Shown here: positions 10,401 through 19,563 of the stretch, piece by piece
Position numbering within the stretch: the stretch's first letter is position 1
Layout of the letters: each line of letters opens with the position of its first letter
Origin: Nostoc linckia FACHB-104
Lineage (GTDB): Bacteria > Cyanobacteriota > Cyanobacteriia > Cyanobacteriales > Nostocaceae
Assembly: GCF_014696615.1 (NCBI RefSeq)
Contig: NZ_JACJQJ010000003.1
Span: forward strand, 124,001 to 188,000
Direction: 5' to 3'
Length of the DNA: 64,000 nucleotides
The notes under the pieces: model-generated
What the model was told of the DNA's origin: nothing
What the model saw: the letters and a program-made list of their open reading frames with translations, nothing else
Database searches by the model: none
Translations under genes and position numbers: made by a program

Positions 10401-13400
10401 CATTTGTAGTGATTGATACCTTTCCTCTCACACCCAACGGCAAACTAGACCGAAATGCGCTTCCCATCCCAGACATTAATCTTATCTCTCAAAACTTTAT
10501 TCCACCCCGTACAGAAAGGGAAATTTTAATTGCTGATATCTTTACGGCTGTATTGGGAATTAAACAGCAAAGAGACGCAATGAATCGGGTCTCTACTAGT
10601 GCTCATCATCTCATCGGCATTTATGATAACTTCTTTGCTTTGGGTGGACACTCTCTGTTAGCCACGCAAGTTATTTCTCGTCTGCGGGAAATCTTCAGTA
10701 TCGAAGTACCGCTACGACTATTATTTGAATCTCCCACAGTGGCGGAACTAGACGCAGCTCTCTACAAGCTACAACAAGCTGACTCAGAATTGCTTTCGCC
10801 ACCCCTGATTCCAGTTACTAGAGATAGTCAACCCATACCCTTATCTTGGTCACAGCAAAGACTATGGTTTTTAGAGCAATTAGAGGGTAGCAGTGCTGCT
10901 TACAATATGCCTGCGGCTGTCAAATTGCAAGGAAACTTAAATATTAATGCCCTAGAGCAAGCATTAGATGAGATTGTCCGTCGTCATGAAGTTTTGCGGA
11001 CTAGTTTTCAGACAATTAACGGTGTACCATCCCAAGTAATTGGGACTGCTGTTAGCTTGACACTGCCGATTATAGATTTACAGGAATTACCAGAAGCAGA
11101 ACAAGTTCAACAAGTTCAGCAATTAATCATTACCGCCGCCGCCAAGCCTTTTAACCTCGCCATTGCTCCCTTAATGCGATCGCAGTTGTTGCGTTTAGGT
11201 AAACAGTCCCATGTGTTAGTGATGAATCTGCATCACATTGTTTGTGATGGTTGGTCTGTCGGTGTCTTTATTCAAGAATTATCAACATTATATGCAGCCT
11301 TCACTGAGGGTAAATCTTCTCCATTACCAGAGTTAGCAATTCAGTATGCTGATTTTGCAGTATGGCAAAGACAATGGTTGAGTGGGGAAGTATTAGCGAA
11401 AAAACTCGACTATTGGAAACAGCAACTTGCAGGCGCGCCACCGCTGTTAGAATTACCCAGCGATCGCCCCCGTCCTCCAGTACAAAGTTATCATGGGGGT
11501 AATTATGAATTTACAGTTGATGCTGAGTTAACAAGGAAACTTAAAAGTCTCAGCCAACAGTCTGGCGTAACTTTATTTATGACCTTGCAAGCGGTATTTG
11601 TGACATTGCTGCACCGCTACAGTAGCCAAACAGATATCCTCATCGGTACACCTATTGCTAACCGCGATCACTCTGAAGTTGAGCCAATGATTGGTTTTTT
11701 TGTCAATACATTGGTATTGCGATCGCAAATTACAGACAATCCCAAATTTTCCCAGCTACTGCAACAAGTACGGCGAGGGGCGCTAGAGGCTTACACTTAC
11801 AAAGATGTCCCTTTTGAGCAGATAGTAGAAGCCTTACAACCCGAACGGAATCTCAGCCACAGTCCATTATTTCAGGTAATGTTCATTTGGCAAAATACCC
11901 CCTCGCAAAATTTAGAATTACCTGGGTTGACTCTGACACCTTTACCCATAGAAACAGTTACAGCCAAATTTGATTTAACCCTGTCGATGGGAGAAACTCC
12001 CCAAGGTTTAGTCGGGGGTTGGGAATATAACAGTGATTTGTTTGATGTAGAAACTATTGAACGCCTGGCTCATCACTTCCAGAATTTACTCATAGCAGTT
12101 ACCACAAATCCAGAACAACCTGTGGGTTTATTACCTCTGTTAACTGCAGCTGAAGAACAAAAAATACTCTTCGAGTGGAATAATACTGAGGCTGAATATC
12201 CCAGCAATTTATGTTTGCATCAACTATTTGAGGCTCAAGTAGAACAGACACCCAATGCTGTAGCGGTGAGTATGGAAAATGGGGAAGAGTTAACTTATGT
12301 CGAGTTAAATTTCCGTGCTAATCAACTGGCTTACTATTTGCAGTCTTTAGGGGTGGGTAGTGATCAATTAGTGGGAATTTGTGTAGAACGTTCCTTAAAT
12401 ATGGTCGTGGGTTTGTTGGGAATTCTCAAAGCTGGTGGTGCGTATGTCCCTCTTGACCCCAAATATCCAACAGAACGTTTGGCATTTATGATCCAGGATG
12501 CTCAAGTTGAGGTTTTATTAACACAACAACACCTAGTAAATTCACTGCCAGAAACAGAGGCAAAAATCATCTGTTTAGATAAAGATTGGCTAGCAATATC
12601 ATCTTATTCTCCCCAATCCCCTCACGGTCTTCAATCCCCCAATGATCTAGCTTACGTAATTTATACATCTGGTTCAACTGGTAAACCCAAAGGTGTGCAA
12701 ATTATGCACAGTGCTGTGGTTAACTTCTTAACATCAGTAGCTCAAGAACCAGGAATTACAGCCACAGATATTGTACTTTCTGTGACCACTCTCTCTTTTG
12801 ATATTGCAGTATTAGAGATTTTCTTACCATTGATAGTAGGAGCAAAGGTTGTTTTAGTTAGTACCGATAATAGTCAAGATGGCTACGCATTGCAGAAGTT
12901 GTTGTTAGCATCTCAAGCAACAATCATGCAGGCTACTCCCGCAACTTGGAGAATTTTGTTGGCTTCTGGGTGGCATGGTACAGACCAATTAAAAATTTTC
13001 TGTGTTGGTGAAGCATTATCTAGGGATTTAGCTAATCAACTACTAGTAAGAAGTCGTGAAGTTTGGAATGCTTACGGGCCTACGGAAACTACTATTTGGT
13101 CAACCATTTATCAGGTAGAACCGGGCGAAGGTACTATTTTAATCGGTTATCCCATCGCTAATACTCAAATCTATCTGCTGGATAGTTACGGGCAGCCAGT
13201 ACCAATTGGCGTTGCTGGAGAGTTGCATATTAGCGGTGCAGGATTAGCTAGAGGTTATCGTAACCGTCCAGAACTAACGCAAGATAAATTTATAAAATTA
13301 AATCCCCAGTCAACAGTCAATAGTCAACAGTCAACACTTTACAAAACTGGTGATTTAGCTAGATATAAATCAGATGGCAATATCGAATACCTCGGACGTA

Positions 13401-15379
13401 TTGACCATCAAGTAAAATTACGGGGTTTCCGAATGGAGTTGGGTGAAATCGAAGCTGGAATTATCGCTCATCCGCAAGTGAAGCAAGCTGTCGTCATCGT
13501 TCGCGAAGACCAACCGGGGAATAAACACTTAGTTGCTTATGTCATTCCTCAACAGGAAGCACCAACTAATAGTGAGTTGCGCCAATTACTGCAACAACGG
13601 CTTCCTGAGTACATGATTCCCAATATTTTTGTGTTCCTAGAGGCGTTCCCTTTAACACCCAACGGCAAAATAGACCGTCGCGCTTTTCCTGCACCAGATT
13701 TAGAAGCTAATTCCCAAAATAATTTAGTTTTACCCCATAACCACATTGAGAAAAGCTTGGCTCAAATCTGGTGTGAAATTCTCGGACTGCAACAAGTTGG
13801 TATTCATGATAATTTCTTTGATTTGGGTGGCGATTCTATTATTAGTATTCAGGTAATTGCCCGCGCCAATCAATTAGGAATCCAACTCACACTCAAGCAG
13901 ATTTTCCAATCTCAAACAATTGCTGAGTTAGCGACAGTCTGTACAATAGGTAGTCACCAAGTAGAACAAGGGTTAGTAACTGGAGAACTACCTTTAACTC
14001 CGATTCAGCATTGGTTCTTTGAGCAGAATTCACCTCAGCCAAATCACTTTAATCAATCAGTGTTGCTCAAAGTCCAGCCAGATTTGGAACCACAATTATT
14101 ACAGCAGGTAGTAGAAAAACTCTTAGAACATCATGATGCGTTGCGTTTACGGTTCTGGCAAGATGATTCCCAATGGCGACAAATTAATAGTGATGCTGTT
14201 AGTACCGTACCTTTTGATGTGGTAGATTTATCGGAATTAAATCCCACAGAGCAACAAAATACAGTCACAACAGTAGCAGCAAAATTGCAAGCTAGTCTGA
14301 ATTTATCAGAAAGTGAATTGCTGCGGGTAGTGTTGTTTAAATTGGGGATAGATCAACCTAGTCAGTTACTGATCATTATTCATCACTTGGCTGTAGATGG
14401 AGTTTCCTGGCGGATTTTATTAGAAGATTTCTCCACTACTTACCAACAACTCAGCCGTGGGGAACACATTCAACTACCACCCAAGACCAATTCTTTTAAA
14501 GATTGGGCGATACGTTTGCAAGAATATGGAGATTCTCCTGCCCTCAAATCTGAATTAAAATACTGGCTCACCCAGTCCTGTAATATTCCTATACCAGTAG
14601 ACTATCCCCACAGCAAAGCACATAACACTGTTGCTAGTGCCACTCAAGTATCAGTTAGTCTCAGTGAAGCAGAAACCCAAGCTTTATTACAGGAAGTTCC
14701 CCAAGCCTACAACACTCAGATTAACGATATTTTACTAACTGCCTGTATCCAAAGTTTTGCTAATTGGACAGGTAATCATTCACTCCTCATCGACCTAGAA
14801 GGACACGGTAGAGAAGAACTATTTGCAGATATCAACCTGTCTCGGACAGTAGGTTGGTTTACTTCTATTTTCCCTGTTGTCCTATCACTGGAAGACAATC
14901 ATCATCCAGAAGCAGCCCTAAAATCCATCAAAGAGCAATTACGGAATATACCCCAAAAGGGCATAGGCTACGGAATCCTCCGCTATCTCAGCGATGATTC
15001 TCAGATTCGTCAACAAGTCAGCACAGCTGAGGTATGTTTCAATTACTTAGGACAAATTGAAAACATCACCTCTGGAATCATCCAAGGCTTTGCGAATACA
15101 TTCATCGGCGCAAATCAAAGCCATACTTCTCATCGTTCCCACTTGTTAGAAATCACAGGAATTGTAGCTGAAGGCCAACTACAACTTAACTGGACTTACA
15201 GCGACAAAGTGCATAAACGCAGCACCATCGAACGCCTAGCCCACGATTTCATCACCGCCTTACAAACACTCATCCAGCATTGTCAGTCAACCATCGGCGG
15301 ATACACGCCATCTGATTTTCCCGCAGCCGAGTTAAGCCAAGATGAGTTGGATGCTTTGTTGGCGGAAATTGGTGAGTAA
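7418..15379 (+). CDS. Nonribosomal peptide synthetase (C-A-PCP-C-A-PCP-E)
   Basis: Two modules. Module 1: C domain with HHIVSDG (about 7940), A domain (about 8990-10460) with pocket D-A-W-Q-F-G-L-I-D, a Gln-type code, and a PCP with LGGHS near 10640. Module 2: C domain with HHIVCDG (about 11233), A domain (about 12270-13690) with pocket about D-I-L-Q-F-V-A-I-W, a PCP with LGGDS near 13830, and an epimerization domain (about 13980-15290) with HHLAVDGVSW and FNYLGQ. The LGGDS carrier fits its following E domain. The C-terminus has a TPSDF...LDALL helix typical of a donor docking segment after E domains. I prefer ATG 7418 to the TTG 12 bases upstream, which lies in TTTTGAA heptamers. The second A pocket looks distantly Gly-like, yet an E domain makes glycine improbable, so that substrate is unresolved. 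Confidence 0.95.
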   Translation: MNPSSASQNSLTAQKQELLKLMLKKKGISFHNEAIARRNSSQPAPLSFAQQRLWFLAQWEEHRATYNIPAAVQLTGELQVAALEQALREIIRRHEILRTSFQVVNDQPVQIVDANVNLTVSVVDLQAITTAAQTAAVQQHLALEVSTPFDLSIAPLLRVQLLRLSETSHVLLLNLHHIVSDGWSVGVFIQELSALYTAFIEGKSSPLPELAIQYADFAVWQRQFLTEEILTNKLKYWQEKLAGATPLLELSSRPRPAVQTDRGSTCTYELSAELTEKLKNLSQNTGTTLFMTLQAAFVILLHRYSGQTDILIGTPVANRSRREVEPLIGFFVNTLVLRNQITPHSSFGELLQQVQQTTLDAFAHQDVPFEQVVEALQPERNLSYSPLFQVMFALQNAPVGELELSGLKIAPLEMKTVTAKFDINLSMEEIDGKLKGTWEYNCDLFEAETITRMAGHFENLLNAIASSGAQPIAINDLPLLTASEQHQILVEWNQTQAEFPQDVCLHQLFEAQVQRAPNNIALIGDREELTYAELNTRANQLAYYLQSLGVGADTLVGICVERSVEMVVGLLGILKAGGAYLPLDPEYPRERLAFMMQDAQIDMLLTQAHLLDSLPEQQAQIICLDRDWQAISSCAQSPLGGSSVAHEGNPQDRATTIPNLPSPNNLAYVIYTSGSTGKPKGVMIPHCAIVNHMVWMQHTFPLTPDDKVLQKTPFSFDAAIWEFYAPLLAGAQLVMAQPGGHRDSNYLIEVINQHQITTLQLVPSLLRMLLDSGKFASCKSLKRVFCGGEVLITELVQRCQSQINAQIYNLYGPTEATIDATYCDCQAILSKEQHTHSIPIGRPIANTQIHILDQNLQPVPVGVPGEIYIGGAGLAKGYLHLPELTQEKFIHHPFGKGHLYKTGDLGCYLPNGNIEYIGRVDFQVKLRGFRIELGEIEQAITLHPHIKQVVAIVREDSPGDQRLVAYITLDGVAPTSEELRNSLKQQLPDYMIPTTFVVIDTFPLTPNGKLDRNALPIPDINLISQNFIPPRTEREILIADIFTAVLGIKQQRDAMNRVSTSAHHLIGIYDNFFALGGHSLLATQVISRLREIFSIEVPLRLLFESPTVAELDAALYKLQQADSELLSPPLIPVTRDSQPIPLSWSQQRLWFLEQLEGSSAAYNMPAAVKLQGNLNINALEQALDEIVRRHEVLRTSFQTINGVPSQVIGTAVSLTLPIIDLQELPEAEQVQQVQQLIITAAAKPFNLAIAPLMRSQLLRLGKQSHVLVMNLHHIVCDGWSVGVFIQELSTLYAAFTEGKSSPLPELAIQYADFAVWQRQWLSGEVLAKKLDYWKQQLAGAPPLLELPSDRPRPPVQSYHGGNYEFTVDAELTRKLKSLSQQSGVTLFMTLQAVFVTLLHRYSSQTDILIGTPIANRDHSEVEPMIGFFVNTLVLRSQITDNPKFSQLLQQVRRGALEAYTYKDVPFEQIVEALQPERNLSHSPLFQVMFIWQNTPSQNLELPGLTLTPLPIETVTAKFDLTLSMGETPQGLVGGWEYNSDLFDVETIERLAHHFQNLLIAVTTNPEQPVGLLPLLTAAEEQKILFEWNNTEAEYPSNLCLHQLFEAQVEQTPNAVAVSMENGEELTYVELNFRANQLAYYLQSLGVGSDQLVGICVERSLNMVVGLLGILKAGGAYVPLDPKYPTERLAFMIQDAQVEVLLTQQHLVNSLPETEAKIICLDKDWLAISSYSPQSPHGLQSPNDLAYVIYTSGSTGKPKGVQIMHSAVVNFLTSVAQEPGITATDIVLSVTTLSFDIAVLEIFLPLIVGAKVVLVSTDNSQDGYALQKLLLASQATIMQATPATWRILLASGWHGTDQLKIFCVGEALSRDLANQLLVRSREVWNAYGPTETTIWSTIYQVEPGEGTILIGYPIANTQIYLLDSYGQPVPIGVAGELHISGAGLARGYRNRPELTQDKFIKLNPQSTVNSQQSTLYKTGDLARYKSDGNIEYLGRIDHQVKLRGFRMELGEIEAGIIAHPQVKQAVVIVREDQPGNKHLVAYVIPQQEAPTNSELRQLLQQRLPEYMIPNIFVFLEAFPLTPNGKIDRRAFPAPDLEANSQNNLVLPHNHIEKSLAQIWCEILGLQQVGIHDNFFDLGGDSIISIQVIARANQLGIQLTLKQIFQSQTIAELATVCTIGSHQVEQGLVTGELPLTPIQHWFFEQNSPQPNHFNQSVLLKVQPDLEPQLLQQVVEKLLEHHDALRLRFWQDDSQWRQINSDAVSTVPFDVVDLSELNPTEQQNTVTTVAAKLQASLNLSESELLRVVLFKLGIDQPSQLLIIIHHLAVDGVSWRILLEDFSTTYQQLSRGEHIQLPPKTNSFKDWAIRLQEYGDSPALKSELKYWLTQSCNIPIPVDYPHSKAHNTVASATQVSVSLSEAETQALLQEVPQAYNTQINDILLTACIQSFANWTGNHSLLIDLEGHGREELFADINLSRTVGWFTSIFPVVLSLEDNHHPEAALKSIKEQLRNIPQKGIGYGILRYLSDDSQIRQQVSTAEVCFNYLGQIENITSGIIQGFANTFIGANQSHTSHRSHLLEITGIVAEGQLQLNWTYSDKVHKRSTIERLAHDFITALQTLIQHCQSTIGGYTPSDFPAAELSQDELDALLAEIGE
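10571..10594 (+). repeat. Small dispersed palindromic repeat inside a PCP linker
   Basis: The arms AGAGACGC and GGTCTCT flank ATGAAT. It lies in frame within an expanded A-PCP linker just before the carrier core and lengthens the linker compared with the other modules here. It is related to the element at 1418-1439. Confidence 0.6.
13308..13337 (+). repeat. In-frame TCAACAG heptamer array in NRPS2 A domain
   Basis: About four copies of a GTCAACA/GTCAATA heptamer, in frame just upstream of the A7 motif. They encode [11 protein letters not shown]. The site is equivalent to those at 186-218 and 17941-17972. Confidence 0.8.
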
Positions 15380-15411
15380 CTACTAAATATTGACTCAATA
15401 ATAAGGACATC

Positions 15412-18400
15412 ATGACCATTTCAGAACAAACAAACAAAACTAAAAACGTTGCTGCGATTTATCCTTTGTCGCCAATGCAGCAGGGGATGTTGTTTCATAC
15501 TCTCTACTCGCCGGAGTCGGGGATTTACTTTGAGCAGTTTAGTTGTAAAATTAGCGGTCACTTAAATGTGGCAGTTTTTAAGCAGGCTTGGCAGCAAGTG
15601 GTAGAGCGACATCCTGTTTTAAAGACGCTGTTTGTTTGGGAAAATCGCAAAAAGCCTTTGCAAATTGTCCGCCATCAAGTAACGTTACCTTGGATTGAGT
15701 ACGATTGGCAGCTACTTTCTCCCTCGGAACAGAAACAACAAATCGAGGAATTTTTGGTGAGCGATCGCACTCAAGGCTTTAAGCTAGATCAAGCTCCTCT
15801 GATGCGTTGTGCTTTGTTGCGTTTACGAGAACATACTTATGAGTTTGTTGCTAGTTTCCATCATTTATTAGTAGATGGTTGGTCACTGCCAATTCTGTTT
15901 CAAGAGGTGTTTGCCTTCTATGAAACTGGAAATCGCGGTGAGCGTATATCTTTAACTACTCCTCGTCCCTATCAAGATTATATTAATTGGTTACAACACC
16001 AAGATATTACTGCGGCGGAGAACTTTTGGCGGCAGAATCTACAAGGCTTTACCGCACCGACACCTTTAGGGGAAGACAGGGGTAGACATCAACAAGGTAA
16101 TTTTTTAGACATTACTTTTGAGTTTCCGTCTGACACTACAGCCGCTATCCAAAGTTTTGCTCAACAACACCGCGTTACTATTTCTACTTTAGTACAGGCT
16201 GCTTGGGCAATTTTATTGAGTCGCTACAGTGGGGAATCGGATGTAGTTTTTGGAGCTACGGTGTCAGGTCGTCCTCCTGCTTTGGTAGGGGTTGAGTCGA
16301 TGGTGGGTTTGTTTATTAATACCCTACCTGTGCGAGTCCAAATTCCGGAAGATACAGATACTGTACCTTGGTTGCAATATTTACAAACCCAACAAGTAGA
16401 ACGAGAGCAATATGCTTACAGCCCTTTGGTAGATATTCAAGGCTGGAGTGAAGTTCCACGGGGAATGTCTTTATTTGACAGTTTGCTAGTATTTGAAAAT
16501 TATCCTGTAGATGCAGCACTACAAGAACCTTTAGAAAGTTTAGAAATAGATAATATTAGAACTTTTGAAATCACTAATTATCCATTAACCTTGGTGGCCG
16601 CAGCACGGTCAACATTATCTGGCAGAATTATCTATGATAGCGATCACTTCGATGCTGACACTGTTGCCCGCATGATCGGGCATTTTCAGAATTTGTTCAA
16701 TGCAATCATTACACAGCCAGAATTACCAATTACAAAATTACCTTTAATTAGTGACTCAGAAAAACAACAGTTAATCTCAGCTTGGAATGCCAATACAAAA
16801 GAATACTCAAACAATTACTGTTTACATCAATTATTTGAGCAACAGGTAGAAAAAACACCCGATGCAGTGGCTCTAGTGTTTGGTGAACAAACTCTTACCT
16901 ATGCTCAGTTAAATGCACGTGCGAATCAATTGGCGCACCATTTACAATCTTTGGGTGTAAAACCTGAAACACTCGTTGCTGTTTGCGTCGAACGTTCCTT
17001 AGAGATGCTAGTGACTTTACTGGCGATTCTCAAAGCTGGTGGTGCATACCTTCCCCTTGACCCAGATTATCCAGCTGACCGTTTGCAGTTCATGTTGGCG
17101 GATGCTCAAGTCTCAATTTTGGTAACGCAGTCGCAATGGTTGGATATTTTGCCAGAATTATCTGCTGACAAGGTTTGCTTGGATACAGACGGGCAATTTA
17201 TTAGCACTCTCAGCCAGAAAAATACTGTGAGTCAGGCGACACCAGAGAGTTTAGCCTATGTGATTTATACTTCTGGCTCTACGGGTAAACCGAAGGGTGT
17301 GATGGTGAATCATGGGAATGTGACTCGTCTGTTTGCGGCGAGTCAGGGGTGGTATAAATTTGATGGTAGCGATGTTTGGACTCTGTTCCACTCCTACGCT
17401 TTTGATTTCTCAGTGTGGGAAATGTGGGGGGCGTTGTTGTATGGTGGTCGTTTAGTAGTTGTGCCTTTTTGGGTGAGTCGTGACCCGCAGGTTTTCTATC
17501 AGTTGCTGTGTCAAGAACAGGTGACAGTACTCAATCAAACCCCCTCAGCGTTTCGACAACTAATTTGGGCTGAGGAGCAAGAGCAACACAAAGACAGTCA
17601 ATTATGTTTGCGGTGGGTGATTTTTGGCGGTGAAACTCTCGACCCCACCAGTTTATTACCGTGGTTTGAAAGACATGGTGATGCTACTCCGCAATTAGTG
17701 AATATGTACGGGATTACAGAAACCACAGTTCATGTGACTTTCCGTCCTTTGACTATAGCGGATGCTCAGAGTCGCAGTAGTGTAATTGGTGTACCAATTC
17801 CTGATTTGCAAGTTTATATTTTGGATGAGCATTTGCAGCCTGTCCCTGTGGGTGTAAGGGGTGAGATGTATGTTGGTGGTGCTGGGGTGACAAGGGGTTA
17901 TTTAAATCGCCCAGAGTTGACCAAAGAAAGATTTATTCATCAAGTCAACACTCAACACTCAACAGTCAACACTCTCTACAAAACTGGCGATTTGGCTCGT
18001 TATTTACTAGATGGTAATATTGAATACCTTGGTCGGATAGATGACCAGGTGAAAATTCGCGGTTTTAGGATTGAGTTGGGAGAGATTGAAGCCGCGTTAA
18101 ATCAACATCCTGTGGTTCAGGAAAGTGTGGTAATAGCCCGCGAAGATAATTCTGGAAATCAGCGTTTAGTAGCTTATATTGTACCTGATGCAGTACAAGC
18201 TTTTACTGTGCGACAACTTTTAAAACTCGAACAGCAGGGAAGATTGACTAATCAGCTGCGCTATGAGTTACCTAATGGGATGACGATCGCACATTTGAAT
18301 CAAAATGAGACTGAGTTCGTATATCAGGAAATTTTCGTTGAGGAGTCCTATTTACGGCACGGTATCACAATTGAGGACGATGATTGCATTTTTGATGTCG

Positions 18401-19563
18401 GAGCTAACATCGGTTTATTTTCGCTGTTTGTTGCCCAGCACTGTCAAAATCCTGAAATCTACGCTTTTGAACCCATTCCCCCTGTCTTTGAAGTGTTGCG
18501 CCTCAATTGTGAACTGTATGGGTTGAATGTGCATTTATTTGAGTGTGGTTTATCTAGTGAAGCCAGGACAGATGAGTTTACTTATTATCCCAATGTGTCT
18601 GTAGTTTCTGGACGCTTTGCTAATGAAGCTGAGGAAAGGGAAACTATTAAATCTTTCTTGCTCAACCAAACTGTAGCTTTATCTAATCAAGATATTGACG
18701 AGTTATTAACAGAACGTTTAACTAATCAGCGTTTCACCTGTCAGTTAAACACCATTTCCAATATCATTCAACAACACAACATTCCTCAGATTGATTTACT
18801 CAAAATCGATGCTGAAAAAAGCGAAATGGAAGTATTAGCCGGAATCACAGACGAAGACTGGTCGAAAATTAAGCAAATTGTGGTTGAGGTACATAATATT
18901 GATGGCCAATTAGCGATTGTTACCAACTTATTAACACAACATGGATTTGAGTTGGAGATTGAACAAGATACGCTCTTACAAAATACAGGTCTTTATAATA
19001 TTTATGGTGTGAGGTCTAAGTCTCAACACAACTCCAGGACTACCAAAGAAAAAACTTGGACAAGTTCTCATCTTCTCACTAATGAAGTGCGTCAGTATCT
19101 AGAGGAACAATTGCCTGATTATATGATTCCCTCAGCTTTTGTTTTACTGGATAGTTTGCCTCTAACTACCAATGGTAAACTTGATCGTCGTGCCCTACCA
19201 TCGCCAGATTTAGGTCAAAATCGGCGCGCTAGTTTTGTCCCCCCACAAACAGAAACAGAACAGGCGGTCGCCAATATCATCTCCGCTGTATTAGAGATAG
19301 CAAAAATCGGCATTCACGATAACTTCTTTGAACTAGGTGGACATTCTCTGTTAGCAACGCAAGTAATTTCGCGCTTGCGCCAAACTTTCACAATTGAGTT
19401 ACCAGTCCAAACTATTTTCCAGAGTCCTACCATCGCCGGATTAGCAGAAATAGTCAATGTTAAACAATTAGAACAAGCTGATGATGATGCGTTAGCACAG
19501 ATTTTAGCTGAGGTCAATCAGCTATCATCCCAAGAGGTTAAGCTGCAATTAAATAGGGAATAG
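15412..19563 (+). CDS. Nonribosomal peptide synthetase with FkbM methyltransferase embedded in the A domain (C-A[MT]-PCP)
   Basis: One module. The N-terminus (YPLSPMQQGMLFH) is typical of a condensation domain that accepts a D-residue from an upstream epimerase, which fits NRPS2. HHLLVDG lies near 15860. The A domain starts near 16850 with SGSTGKPKG near 17275; the pocket reads D-F-W-N-I-G-M-V, the Thr code. After A8 the domain is interrupted at about 18190-19050 by an FkbM-family methyltransferase with the SAM-binding motif DVGANIGLF near 18395 and LLKIDAEKSE near 18797. The A domain resumes with DYMIPSAF and NGKLDRR, then a PCP with LGGHS near 19335. FkbM enzymes usually methylate oxygen, so O-methyl-threonine is the likely product. 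The gene lies 32 bases after NRPS2 with an AAGGA ribosome site. No thioesterase follows the PCP. Confidence 0.95.
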   Translation: MTISEQTNKTKNVAAIYPLSPMQQGMLFHTLYSPESGIYFEQFSCKISGHLNVAVFKQAWQQVVERHPVLKTLFVWENRKKPLQIVRHQVTLPWIEYDWQLLSPSEQKQQIEEFLVSDRTQGFKLDQAPLMRCALLRLREHTYEFVASFHHLLVDGWSLPILFQEVFAFYETGNRGERISLTTPRPYQDYINWLQHQDITAAENFWRQNLQGFTAPTPLGEDRGRHQQGNFLDITFEFPSDTTAAIQSFAQQHRVTISTLVQAAWAILLSRYSGESDVVFGATVSGRPPALVGVESMVGLFINTLPVRVQIPEDTDTVPWLQYLQTQQVEREQYAYSPLVDIQGWSEVPRGMSLFDSLLVFENYPVDAALQEPLESLEIDNIRTFEITNYPLTLVAAARSTLSGRIIYDSDHFDADTVARMIGHFQNLFNAIITQPELPITKLPLISDSEKQQLISAWNANTKEYSNNYCLHQLFEQQVEKTPDAVALVFGEQTLTYAQLNARANQLAHHLQSLGVKPETLVAVCVERSLEMLVTLLAILKAGGAYLPLDPDYPADRLQFMLADAQVSILVTQSQWLDILPELSADKVCLDTDGQFISTLSQKNTVSQATPESLAYVIYTSGSTGKPKGVMVNHGNVTRLFAASQGWYKFDGSDVWTLFHSYAFDFSVWEMWGALLYGGRLVVVPFWVSRDPQVFYQLLCQEQVTVLNQTPSAFRQLIWAEEQEQHKDSQLCLRWVIFGGETLDPTSLLPWFERHGDATPQLVNMYGITETTVHVTFRPLTIADAQSRSSVIGVPIPDLQVYILDEHLQPVPVGVRGEMYVGGAGVTRGYLNRPELTKERFIHQVNTQHSTVNTLYKTGDLARYLLDGNIEYLGRIDDQVKIRGFRIELGEIEAALNQHPVVQESVVIAREDNSGNQRLVAYIVPDAVQAFTVRQLLKLEQQGRLTNQLRYELPNGMTIAHLNQNETEFVYQEIFVEESYLRHGITIEDDDCIFDVGANIGLFSLFVAQHCQNPEIYAFEPIPPVFEVLRLNCELYGLNVHLFECGLSSEARTDEFTYYPNVSVVSGRFANEAEERETIKSFLLNQTVALSNQDIDELLTERLTNQRFTCQLNTISNIIQQHNIPQIDLLKIDAEKSEMEVLAGITDEDWSKIKQIVVEVHNIDGQLAIVTNLLTQHGFELEIEQDTLLQNTGLYNIYGVRSKSQHNSRTTKEKTWTSSHLLTNEVRQYLEEQLPDYMIPSAFVLLDSLPLTTNGKLDRRALPSPDLGQNRRASFVPPQTETEQAVANIISAVLEIAKIGIHDNFFELGGHSLLATQVISRLRQTFTIELPVQTIFQSPTIAGLAEIVNVKQLEQADDDALAQILAEVNQLSSQEVKLQLNRE
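17756..18080 (+). repeat. Second copy of the A-domain block found at 1-325
   Basis: Differs from 1-325 at only about five positions. It includes the heptamer-coded loop (17941-17972) and ends just after A8, next to the FkbM insertion. Confidence 0.9.

Noticed and set aside
12270-13690. Glycine as the substrate of NRPS2 module 2
   Set aside because: The pocket only partly matches, and an epimerization domain follows, which argues against an achiral substrate.
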